Shown here: positions 17,709 through 25,608 of the stretch, piece after piece
How positions within the stretch are numbered: the first letter of the stretch is position 1
Layout: every line of letters begins with the position of its first letter
DNA from: an uncultured Pseudomonadota bacterium
GTDB taxonomy: Bacteria; Pseudomonadota; Gammaproteobacteria; Burkholderiales; SG8-39
Length of the DNA stretch: 64,000 nt
Assembly: GCA_903921325.1 (NCBI GenBank)
Contig: CAIXPL010000028.1
Span: forward strand, 197,829 to 261,828
Direction: 5' to 3'
Translations under genes and position numbers: made by a program
The notes under the pieces: model-generated
What the model saw: the letters and a program-made list of their open reading frames with translations, nothing else
The model's database searches: none
What the model was told of the DNA's origin: nothing

Positions 17709-17731
17709 TGTCGAATACTATGACATCGACA
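17709..17731. promoter_or_regulatory. possible operator: TGTCGA-N11-TCGACA inverted repeat
   Basis: Perfect 6-bp arms (17709-17714 and 17726-17731) sit in the 123-bp gap between the divergent deacetylase-fold gene (starts 17688) and the ABC binding-protein gene (starts 17812). The position and spacing suit a dimeric regulator. Arms this short can arise by chance. Confidence 0.3.
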
Positions 17732-17811
17732 GCATGTTTGTTCCAGTCGCGATTGCTGTCATGATTTTTGCTGGTTTTGCTTGCCGATGTCCTCTACCGG
17801 AGTCTTGATCC

Positions 17812-18948
17812 ATGCTGATAACTGCAATGAATCGCCTGGCCGATCGAATGGACGCTTGGTCCCCTGTCACCCCTGAGCGCGGGCGCGGGTCTGCCCGTCT
17901 CCGGGTTATCGGCATGGCGCTCGCCATCCTGTTGGACGCGGTCGGGGGGGCGGACCTTGCTCTGGCGCAAGAGACACGTCCCGCGGGCGCACAGGCCTTG
18001 ACCAAGGTGCGCTTCACGCTGGACTGGCGCTATGAAGGTCATATGTCCTACTTCATGGCAGCCAAGGCGCGCGGCTATTTCGAGCGCGAAGGAATTGATC
18101 TGGTGCTTGATTCCGGCGCCGGATCCGGTGCAACGCTTAATCGGGTCGTCAGTGGTGCCTATGACATGGGCACCGCGGATCTGAGCTCGGTGATTGAGTT
18201 TCTGGGGAACAATCCGGACAAGAGCGCGTTTCAGTCGGTCTATCTGCTCTACAACCGCTCGCCGTTCATCATCCAGACGCTCAAGCGTACCGGCATTCGT
18301 TCGCCCAAAGATCTCGCGGGCAAGCGGATGGCGTCACCGGCCTTTGATTCGGTTCGCAAGGCCTTTCCGATCTACGCCAAGGCCATCGGCATCGACCCGG
18401 CCTCGGTGAGTTGGACCACGGTTGATATCGCCTTGCGCGAGACCATGCTTGCTCGCGGTGAGGTTGATGCCGTGCCCGGTTTTGAACTCGATCGGCTCAC
18501 CTTGATGGCGCGCGGTGTCAATGAGGATGATATCGTGAGCTTTGCCTACGCCGATGCAGGCGTTCGGCTCTATAGCAACGTGATCATTGCCAGCAGGAAA
18601 ATGATCACCGAGCAACCGGCGGTCGTCGCAGGGGTGCTGCGCGCGATCAATCGGGCGTTGATCGAGGCAATCGACAATCCGGCGGAAACTGCCAAATACA
18701 CGCGCCAGTTTGATGCGCTCGTGGATGATGCGGTGGCGCTACAAAAGCTTCGCATCCTGCTGCGTGTGATCGACACGCCGTTTGCACAAAATGTCGGCCT
18801 CGGTGACATGGACAAAACCGACCTCGCCAATCAGGTGAACGATGTTGCCGCGGCCTTTGGCCTCAAATCGCGACCGAACGCCGAGGACTTGTTCAATCCG
18901 GCTTTTCTGCCGCCAAAGGCTGATCGCATTCCGCACAAGGCTAGATAG
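17812..18948 (+). CDS. NMT1/SsuA-type ABC transporter substrate-binding protein
   Basis: A 378-aa periplasmic binding protein with a signal sequence (VIGMALAILLDAVGGADLALAQ). The family opening is VRFTLDWRYEGHMSYFMAAKARGYFEREGIDL near residue 65, then YDMGTADLSSV near 119 and LAGKRMASPAFDSVRKAFP near 168. Relatives bind pyrimidine precursors, sulfonates, nitrate or taurine; the DWR/EGH opening is closest to thiamine-precursor and pyrimidine binders. Start ATG 17812 has GGAG nine bases upstream. No ABC permease or ATPase gene is near, so it is an orphan receptor. It is divergent from the deacetylase-fold/BKACE set, possibly sharing a regulator. Confidence 0.88.
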   Translation: MLITAMNRLADRMDAWSPVTPERGRGSARLRVIGMALAILLDAVGGADLALAQETRPAGAQALTKVRFTLDWRYEGHMSYFMAAKARGYFEREGIDLVLDSGAGSGATLNRVVSGAYDMGTADLSSVIEFLGNNPDKSAFQSVYLLYNRSPFIIQTLKRTGIRSPKDLAGKRMASPAFDSVRKAFPIYAKAIGIDPASVSWTTVDIALRETMLARGEVDAVPGFELDRLTLMARGVNEDDIVSFAYADAGVRLYSNVIIASRKMITEQPAVVAGVLRAINRALIEAIDNPAETAKYTRQFDALVDDAVALQKLRILLRVIDTPFAQNVGLGDMDKTDLANQVNDVAAAFGLKSRPNAEDLFNPAFLPPKADRIPHKAR

Positions 18949-19059
18949 AGGCGATCGTACTGCGGGAGGCAGTCCGCTGATTCGTGGCGCCCGGGAGACC
19001 AGCGCTACTTTGAAGTTCGGTGCCGCGCTAAACTACCGGCGTCGAACTGGTGAAATGAG

Positions 19060-20667
19060 ATGGCAATCATGCAACTTGACCATGCGTGGGTTGGTGCACT
19101 GGCACTGAGCACTCTGCTGCTCGGCTGTGGCGGCGGCATTCGCTCATCGTCGGGCACGGGGACGGAAAGCGGGGGGACTACAAGCGCGCCTTGGAATGTC
19201 AATTCGCTGGCCGCGTGGTCAACGCTTGCGGCGCAGTGTGTATCACCCCGTACCGGCACTGATCCCTATACCGGTGTTGCCTACTCAGACCGGCAGGGCA
19301 ATTTGCTGAGTGAGCAAAACTGGCTCGCCTCCTGGACCAACGATACCTATCTGTGGTTCCAGGACGTCAGTTTCACCGATCCTAGTGGCTATTCAACTGC
19401 GATCAATTATTTCAACACCCTCAAGAGTTCACTCACCACGGCGAGCGGTAAAGCAAAGGATCGGTTTCATTTCACCCTTCCCACCAATGTGTGGGAGGCT
19501 GATTCCGTTGCCGGGGTCAACATTGGCTATGGGGCGACTGTGTCAGCGATCAGCCAAGTGCCGCCCAGGCAGTACGTCGTGGCCTACACCGAGCCGGGCT
19601 CGCCGGCTACGGCGCTCGTACCACCGCTTGCCCGTGGCGCCCAAATCCTCGCCATCGATGGCGTGGATCTGGTAAACGACTCGACAACGGCTGGTGTCGC
19701 CACACTTAACGCCGGCTTGTTCCCTGCGACCGTCGGCGAGGCCCATCTGTTCACAGTGCAGGACCTCGGTGCGAGCGCGACCCGGACGGTTGCGCTGATC
19801 TCCGCGAATATCACATCTACGCCCGTACAGAACGTATCGACGCTGGCGAGCGGGAGAGTCGGTTACTTTCTATTCAACGATCATCTGGCGACCGCCGAGC
19901 CGGCCCTCTATAACGCAATCACCCTACTGAAGAGCAGCGGCGTCACCGATGTCGTGATCGATATGCGGTACAACGGCGGTGGCTATCTCGACATCGCAGG
20001 GGAACTGGCCTACATGGTTGCCGGACCGGTTCGAACTGCGAGCAAAACGTTCGATCTACCCGTGTTCAATTCAAAACACCCGACCACAGATCCGGTGACA
20101 GGTTCGACAATTGCAGCCGTTCCGTTTCATTCGAGTTCAATCGGTTTTACAGCCTCGCCCGCTGCAGGTACGGCATTGCCGCATCTTGATCTGACGAGGG
20201 CGTTTATTCTGACGGGCAGCGGAACCTGCTCGGCGAGTGAAGCCGTGATCAACGGGCTGACCGGAATCGGCGTTCAGGTCATTCAGATCGGCTCTACGAC
20301 GTGCGGTAAGCCCTATGGGTTTTATCCTGCGGACAACTGCGGCACGACATACTTTTCGATTCAGTTTCAGGGAGCCAATCAACTCGGCTTTGGTAACTAT
20401 TCGGATGGCTTTGTGCCGCAGAATGGCACAACCACTGGCATCGCCTCCGCAGCGATCCTTCCAGGATGCGCCGTGGCAGATGACTACACCCATGCCTTGG
20501 GTGACCCGACCGAAGCCCGTCTGGCGGCTGCCCTGCAATACCGGACGAATACTACTTGCCCCGCCCCGAGCGCACAGGCACGCGGGCCGAATACGTCGCT
20601 GGATGCCACAGAAGGTCAGGTCGTGAAGTCGATTTTTCGCTCGAACCAGTTTCTACGTCGTCCGTAA
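19060..20667 (+). CDS. S41 family C-terminal-processing-type peptidase, lipoprotein
   Basis: A 535-aa serine peptidase anchored as a lipoprotein (lipobox LLLGC, Cys near residue 24, followed by a Gly/Ser linker). A PDZ-like segment (SPATALVPPLARGAQILAIDG) lies near residue 180, then the S41 core: VGYFLFNDHL near 267, VVIDMRYNGGGYLD near 305, the nucleophile Ser in GTCSASEAVINGL near 390 and the base Lys in TTCGKPYGFYP near 414. It resembles tail-specific proteases acting on periplasmic or outer-membrane proteins. No obvious partner is adjacent; the downstream gene is convergent with 12 bp between. Confidence 0.88.
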   Translation: MAIMQLDHAWVGALALSTLLLGCGGGIRSSSGTGTESGGTTSAPWNVNSLAAWSTLAAQCVSPRTGTDPYTGVAYSDRQGNLLSEQNWLASWTNDTYLWFQDVSFTDPSGYSTAINYFNTLKSSLTTASGKAKDRFHFTLPTNVWEADSVAGVNIGYGATVSAISQVPPRQYVVAYTEPGSPATALVPPLARGAQILAIDGVDLVNDSTTAGVATLNAGLFPATVGEAHLFTVQDLGASATRTVALISANITSTPVQNVSTLASGRVGYFLFNDHLATAEPALYNAITLLKSSGVTDVVIDMRYNGGGYLDIAGELAYMVAGPVRTASKTFDLPVFNSKHPTTDPVTGSTIAAVPFHSSSIGFTASPAAGTALPHLDLTRAFILTGSGTCSASEAVINGLTGIGVQVIQIGSTTCGKPYGFYPADNCGTTYFSIQFQGANQLGFGNYSDGFVPQNGTTTGIASAAILPGCAVADDYTHALGDPTEARLAAALQYRTNTTCPAPSAQARGPNTSLDATEGQVVKSIFRSNQFLRRP

Positions 20668-20679
20668 TCATCGCCGCGC

Positions 20680-22332
20680 TCAGGCGTCGCCAGGCCAACG
20701 ACCTGCACCACGCACAGCATCAATGATGGCGAGCGGGTCGTCGGCCATTTGCTGCGCCCGCCATGCGACATGACCATCAGGGCGCACCAGCACCAAGGGC
20801 GCTGCATATAGGCGTTCAACTGCAGGGTCTTGAATGCGAACTGCGCTGATCGGCATGCCTCGTTGCACCGCCGCGTTCATCATGGGTTCGATCGGCTGCG
20901 CCTTGGCACCGAGTTCGAGAAGCACAAATCCGCGACCGAAGAGATCCAGGGTTGAGCGGCCGTCGGGCAAGAACGCGTGCGGCGCGCGCGAACCAGGGCG
21001 CGCGGTCTGGGCGTAAGTGCTGGCCGTGTCTTCCGGACGCGCGCTGCCATCGTCCACACACAGCGGCGAGGGATCGTAGCGATAGCCCAATACGATGCCT
21101 TCATTCTTGAATTCTCGTTCGAAGTCGTTGTCTGCAATGTGCCGACTCAGTGTTGCTCGTGCCGCTTCACCTTCTGGCGTCGAATCGCGCAACGCGGCGA
21201 GCTTGGGCAGCGCAAGGAATTTGGCAAAGGTAAACGTTGCCTCAGTGACATTGCGATCGGCCACCGGTCGACGCTCGATCTGGTAGCTGTCAAGGATGCG
21301 CTCGGGCGCCCAGCCATCCCGCACCGCTTCGATTTTCCAGGCCAGATCAACCGCATCAAGGATGCCGGTGTTCATGCCAAAGCCACCCGTCGGCGTGAGA
21401 TTGTGGATGGCATCACCACACAGAAACACCCGCCCGCGGCGAAACTCATCGGCCACTCGTTGCTGGCGCAACCAGGGCAGAATGCCGACGACTTTGCACG
21501 GAACTGATTCACCGATCGCCTGCTCAATATACGGTGCCGGGTCAAACGTAGTCAGATCGGTATCGGGTGACATCTGCGAGAGCCACAGCCGCCATAATTT
21601 GCGCCCATCGATCGTAGACAGACCTGCCCACATGCCTTGCGGTCCGATCAGCCAACTGAGCACCGACGGGCGCTCGCCGGCCCGAAAGACCTGCTCGGAT
21701 TCAAAATATATGTTGATCTCGTAGCTCAATTGCGCCGAACCGATCATGGTGATACCAAGCGATTCGCGTATGCCGCTCCTGGCGCCATCACAGGCCACCA
21801 GATAATCGGTCGTCATCTGCCGGGTAGCTCCGCTATCCCGGTCAGTCAGGGTGACGCAGACATGATCGCCACGATCTTCAAAGTGATCGAGCATCGTACG
21901 GTAGAGCAAGCGATTGCTCGGATAACTGCGCGCATGTTCGCGCAAGATGGGATCGAACCAGGTCTGCGGGCAGCGCTGAAAACTCTCAGGCGAATTGCCT
22001 GACGGCTTGCGCTCGGCATCAGTGCCATAGTCGATGACGGCCAAGGGATCGGAGCGTAGTTGAGTTACATACTGCATGCGCCTGGGGTAGTCGCGGGGCC
22101 AACCGGCGTTACGTACCTGATCGGCAATACCCCAACGCCGACATACTTCCATCGAACGGGCATTGACTGCGTTCATTCGCGGCAGCGGAATGGACCCATC
22201 GCGCCGCTCGACCAAGGTGCAAGCAATCCCGCGCCAGGCGAGCTCAGTTGCCATGGCCAGACCGACCGGCCCGCCACCGACCACCAGTACCGGGGTGTGC
22301 TCCAACTCTGACACTGTAAAGTCCCTCGTCAT
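20680..22332 (-). CDS. FAD-dependent aromatic-ring monooxygenase (PheA/MhpA-like)
   Basis: A 550-aa flavoprotein hydroxylase from ATG 22332 (MTRDFTVSELEHTPVLVVGG). It has the Rossmann GGGPVGLAMATELAWRG near residue 17, the DGARSGIRESLG motif near 180 and the second FAD motif VFLCGDAIHNLTPTGGFGMN near 300. A thioredoxin-like C-terminal domain ends near PAPLVLVRPDGHVAW. It is related to phenol and 3-(3-hydroxyphenyl)propionate hydroxylases, which use NADPH and O2 to hydroxylate aromatic rings. It is divergent from a Bug receptor at 22523, a common pairing in Burkholderiales catabolic loci; the compound itself is unknown. Confidence 0.9.
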   Translation of the reverse strand: MTRDFTVSELEHTPVLVVGGGPVGLAMATELAWRGIACTLVERRDGSIPLPRMNAVNARSMEVCRRWGIADQVRNAGWPRDYPRRMQYVTQLRSDPLAVIDYGTDAERKPSGNSPESFQRCPQTWFDPILREHARSYPSNRLLYRTMLDHFEDRGDHVCVTLTDRDSGATRQMTTDYLVACDGARSGIRESLGITMIGSAQLSYEINIYFESEQVFRAGERPSVLSWLIGPQGMWAGLSTIDGRKLWRLWLSQMSPDTDLTTFDPAPYIEQAIGESVPCKVVGILPWLRQQRVADEFRRGRVFLCGDAIHNLTPTGGFGMNTGILDAVDLAWKIEAVRDGWAPERILDSYQIERRPVADRNVTEATFTFAKFLALPKLAALRDSTPEGEAARATLSRHIADNDFEREFKNEGIVLGYRYDPSPLCVDDGSARPEDTASTYAQTARPGSRAPHAFLPDGRSTLDLFGRGFVLLELGAKAQPIEPMMNAAVQRGMPISAVRIQDPAVERLYAAPLVLVRPDGHVAWRAQQMADDPLAIIDAVRGAGRWPGDA

Positions 22333-22522
22333 TGCGTTGCTTTGTATCGTGTCGTGACGCATTCCGTGATGCGCGTTCCGGGTTGCGTCTTTGCACCTGT
22401 ATCGCACCGACTGCTTTGCACAGGCGCGCTTGTCCAGGCGCAAAAGGCTCTCAAGGTGCACCGTCGCACGCCAGCACGGTCTAATATCTGTCAATAATAA
22501 TCCCGTGGGCAGGAGACTAACC

Positions 22523-23521
22523 ATGCCTTATTCGACGTGTGCAAGACGAGCCGGTGCGTGGGTGCTCGCGGTGAGTATTTTTGTGGTGTTCATGGGTAGC
22601 GCGCGAGCGCAAACCGACGAGCGTTATCCGTCGCGACCCGTCAAATTGATCATTGGTGTCCCGCCAGGTGGTCCAACCGATCTGGTTGGCCGATTGATTG
22701 CTACCCGACTAGGCGAAGTCCTGGGCCAGCAATTGGTGGTTGAAAATCGCGCGGGGGCCTCAGGCGCGTTGGGTATGGAGGCCGTTGCCCATGCTGCACC
22801 CGATGGCTACACCCTTGCCTATGGTGCATCGAGCAACGTGGCGCAACTACCGGCCCTGCGCCGCAACGTCGCGTTCAATCCGCTGGAGGATTTTGCGCCG
22901 ATCAGCATGACCGTAACCGGGACATTCACACTAGTGACGACAGTGAGTGTGCCAGCGACCACGATGGCCGAATTCATCGCCTATGGTCGTGCGCATCCGA
23001 ACACACTGAACTTTGCCACTGCGGGCGCGGGCTCAGCACCGCACCTGGCGGCCGTCCTCTTCAATGAGCAGGCGGGCATCCAGGCGGTGCATGTGCCCTT
23101 CACTGGCGGCGGGCCGGCATTGCAGGCAACCATGCAGGGCAACACCCACTATGTGTTTGACACCGTGGCCACCTCCGTTCCTCTGCTTAAATCGACCAAG
23201 GTGCGCGTACTGGCTGTCACCAGCGCTGAGCCATCACCGTCACTGCCCGGGGTGCCCACGGCGAGCGCGGCCGGATTGCCCGGGTTGGTCATCACCACCT
23301 GGAACGGCCTCCTCGCGCCACGCGGAACGCCGGGTCCCATCGTTGAACGCTTGAACAAGGCGCTGCGCACGGCACTGGGTTCGCATGACTTCTCCGAGCG
23401 CCTGTCGAGCATGGGTCTCGCTGCAGCACCGACATCGCCTGAAGCCTTCAGCGCCTTTATTGCGCGCGAACTGGAGCGCTGGCGCGGCGTGGTGGAACGG
23501 TCAGGAGTTAGTGCGGAGTAG
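22523..23521 (+). CDS. Bug family TTT substrate-binding receptor
   Basis: A 332-aa periplasmic receptor. ATG 22523 is favoured by GGAG about ten bases upstream and because it gives a clean signal peptide ending GSARAQ. Bug motifs: YPSRPVKLIIGVPPGGPTD, NRAGASGALG, AAPDGYTLAYG and LPGVPTASAAGLPG. It is divergent from the FAD monooxygenase, so it may capture the aromatic acid that enzyme processes. No TctAB genes are next to it; orphan Bug proteins are thought to share permeases or to act in sensing. Confidence 0.9.
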   Translation: MPYSTCARRAGAWVLAVSIFVVFMGSARAQTDERYPSRPVKLIIGVPPGGPTDLVGRLIATRLGEVLGQQLVVENRAGASGALGMEAVAHAAPDGYTLAYGASSNVAQLPALRRNVAFNPLEDFAPISMTVTGTFTLVTTVSVPATTMAEFIAYGRAHPNTLNFATAGAGSAPHLAAVLFNEQAGIQAVHVPFTGGGPALQATMQGNTHYVFDTVATSVPLLKSTKVRVLAVTSAEPSPSLPGVPTASAAGLPGLVITTWNGLLAPRGTPGPIVERLNKALRTALGSHDFSERLSSMGLAAAPTSPEAFSAFIARELERWRGVVERSGVSAE

Positions 23522-23730
23522 GTCGATCGACCGGCGCGTTCAATCAGTTCCGGTATCTCCCGTTATGGGAGCTCCGTCCAACAAATTTCTTTCCCCAACC
23601 GGTCACACCTATTTTGGTGAGGGCATTGCGATACCATTCGCTGTCGATGGGTCGGGTCATTGGACCAGCGCGGCAACAAGTGGCTACCGTACCGGGAACG
23701 GGTTTCTCATTAAATTCAAGGAGTTTTGAT

Positions 23731-24009
23731 ATGCCCAAGATGTTCTCCCTTGCTTTCGCGAGTCTGTTTGCCCTTGGCCTGATGTTTTCGCAAACCGCCA
23801 GCGCGGCGTCGGCATGTGAGGCCAAAGCTCTCAGTAAGGATGGCAAGCCGCTGTCAGGCGCGGCCAAGGCATCCTCCATCAAGAAGTGCGAAGAAGACAG
23901 CAAAGCCGCGATGAGTTGTGCTGATAAGGCGATAGACAAGAACGGCAAGCCACTTTATGGCGCCGCAAAAGACTCCTTCATCAAGAAGTGCGAAGGTGGC
24001 GCAAAGTAG
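23731..24009 (+). CDS. PsiF repeat-containing small exported protein
   Basis: A 92-aa protein with a signal peptide (LAFASLFALGLMFSQTASA) and two tandem PsiF-type repeats: CEAKALSKDGKPLSGAAK, then CADKAIDKNGKPLYGAAK, each ending IKKCE. AAGGAG lies nine bases before ATG 23731. E. coli PsiF is induced by phosphate starvation but its role is unknown. The 209-bp gap upstream holds a small CTCCC/GGGAG hairpin and nothing else I can identify. The gene is convergent with the end of the pilus island. Confidence 0.85.
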   Translation: MPKMFSLAFASLFALGLMFSQTASAASACEAKALSKDGKPLSGAAKASSIKKCEEDSKAAMSCADKAIDKNGKPLYGAAKDSFIKKCEGGAK

Positions 24010-24022
24010 TACTTCGATCTCT

Positions 24023-24059
24023 GAAAAGCGCTGACCGCAATCAGCGGCCGGCGCCTTTC
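24023..24059. terminator. candidate bidirectional terminator hairpin
   Basis: In the 84-bp gap between convergent psiF-like and pilus-island genes, CGCTGA (24029-24034) pairs with TCAGCG (24041-24046). An alternative outer stem pairs GAAAAGCGC (24023-24031) with GCGCCTTTC (24051-24059), one mismatch. Short A and T runs flank the outer stem. The position between converging ends supports a terminator role. Confidence 0.45.
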
Positions 24060-24093
24060 CTGCGACCGCGTCAAAGCGATCTGCAGCATCAGA

Positions 24094-25608
24094 TCATTGG
24101 AGCGCAAACGTACCGCTGCGGGCAGGCGCAGTACAGTGCGCGAGCGCCGGGCCGGTGAGTCCACCCGCGGCACATTTCAAGGCCTGCTGATAAAGCAGGT
24201 GCGGGACGACCGGATCCACCAAATCGTCGGCTCTGGGCACGATGCCGGCATCAAGGCTTTGCGCATGACAACGTGCTGAAGTCTGCGACGGATCGCATTG
24301 ACCCCAGACCAACTGAACCACCGCTTGTACAGTCGCGCTTAACGGCGCATCGATCAGGGATCGTTGTATCTGAAAAAATAGTGCCTGACTGGTCGGGTCC
24401 AGATTGCCGATGGCATTCGCCACGCCGTCATTGATCGGTCCAGACCATTGTGGCGCTGAGCCACCAGGTGAGCTCGGACTTGCACCGATCCAGTTCGACC
24501 CCAGATCAATGAGTCCGGCACCCGTCGCTGTAAGGTCAATCGGCCGGCCATTGTTCAGGCCCGTGGCCAACACGCCGGCATTCTCAAGGACCCCCACGCC
24601 CTCTGGCAACAGCGCAACCGCATCGGCGGCAACAAGGGCAGGGGCAACCGAATATCGCTCTGGCACGTCGATCGAAACGGTGAGCCGCTGCGGTGATGAG
24701 GGCAGCTTGCCGCCAGTCCACACGGTGGCCCAGACCCCTGAGCTCACACGATGGGCTGATTCATCACAGTCGGTTACTGCCGGTGGGCCCGGATCACTGA
24801 TGACGACCTGACCCGGGTCAGCGCAGATCACCGCCGAGATCGCGTTGCTCGCGGCAAGCTCTCTGGAGGACAACAGATACCACTGAGGTTTGACGAAGCC
24901 ATCGATCGTCCAGGTGACGGTGCGAAAGAATAGTCCCCCCACCGTTGTGCTCATGGTTTTGAATTGATAGTCACTCACCGCGAGCCAGCCAAAAACACTA
25001 TCGTGCGTGCGCATGGCCAGACCCATCGCCACTTGCGCTGCCGCAAATGTCATGCGGTGGAATATGGGGTCTTGAGCGTCTCCCCGATGAGCGTTGAACG
25101 GGTTGTAACCCGGTGCGCCGGAGGTCTGCTCAGCGAGTGTCCGATATCGCCCATATGCGCGAAGATACTCTCCATGCCATGGGGTGAAATCCGCCAGGGA
25201 TACGTACGCGGCCCCGTCCGGGCGTCGCTCCAGCCGCAGAGCCTGAACTCGCAATTGCGCCGTTTGGGGAGAATACCGCCCGACGATCAGCGTGATCGGT
25301 CGGCGCAATCGCGGAATGGCGTCGCTCGTCATCGTACTGTCCAAGCCCAACATGCCCACTTCCTGTCGCCCTCTGGTTACCCAACCGGGCGCGGCCAGCG
25401 GTGCTGTCTCTCGTGCGCTTGGCGCATGGGGTAACAGCTTGGCGATATCAACAAACTGGGCCTTTGGCACAGCGACCGGCCCGTTTGTCGTGCGAAGGGT
25501 CAGCCAATCGGCAGCATCACCAGAAGACCCGGCGAGCACCATCACAAACGCGATAAAGCATGCAATCGTGCGCGTGAACGCTCGGGCAGTCCGATCAACT
25601 TCCAGCAT
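24094..25608 (-). CDS. unrecognised exported cysteine-containing protein, last gene of the pilus island
   Basis: No family recognised. The 504-aa product from ATG 25608 starts with a signal peptide (TIACFIAFVMVLAGSSGDAA). The mature part has six cysteines, an even number that would suit disulfides, and Trp/Tyr-rich stretches such as FTPWHGEYLRAYGRYRTL. A GTG at 25629 is an alternative start. The ATG overlaps the previous gene by 14 bp, so the two are probably co-translated. As the terminal gene after pilP and another exported protein, it could be a pilus-tip, adhesin or secreted cargo protein (inference only). Confidence 0.6.
   Translation of the reverse strand: MLEVDRTARAFTRTIACFIAFVMVLAGSSGDAADWLTLRTTNGPVAVPKAQFVDIAKLLPHAPSARETAPLAAPGWVTRGRQEVGMLGLDSTMTSDAIPRLRRPITLIVGRYSPQTAQLRVQALRLERRPDGAAYVSLADFTPWHGEYLRAYGRYRTLAEQTSGAPGYNPFNAHRGDAQDPIFHRMTFAAAQVAMGLAMRTHDSVFGWLAVSDYQFKTMSTTVGGLFFRTVTWTIDGFVKPQWYLLSSRELAASNAISAVICADPGQVVISDPGPPAVTDCDESAHRVSSGVWATVWTGGKLPSSPQRLTVSIDVPERYSVAPALVAADAVALLPEGVGVLENAGVLATGLNNGRPIDLTATGAGLIDLGSNWIGASPSSPGGSAPQWSGPINDGVANAIGNLDPTSQALFFQIQRSLIDAPLSATVQAVVQLVWGQCDPSQTSARCHAQSLDAGIVPRADDLVDPVVPHLLYQQALKCAAGGLTGPALAHCTAPARSGTFALQ

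Noticed and set aside
22489-22494. TTGACA on the minus strand as a -35 for the FAD monooxygenase
   Set aside because: No -10-like hexamer occurs at 16-18 bp spacing.
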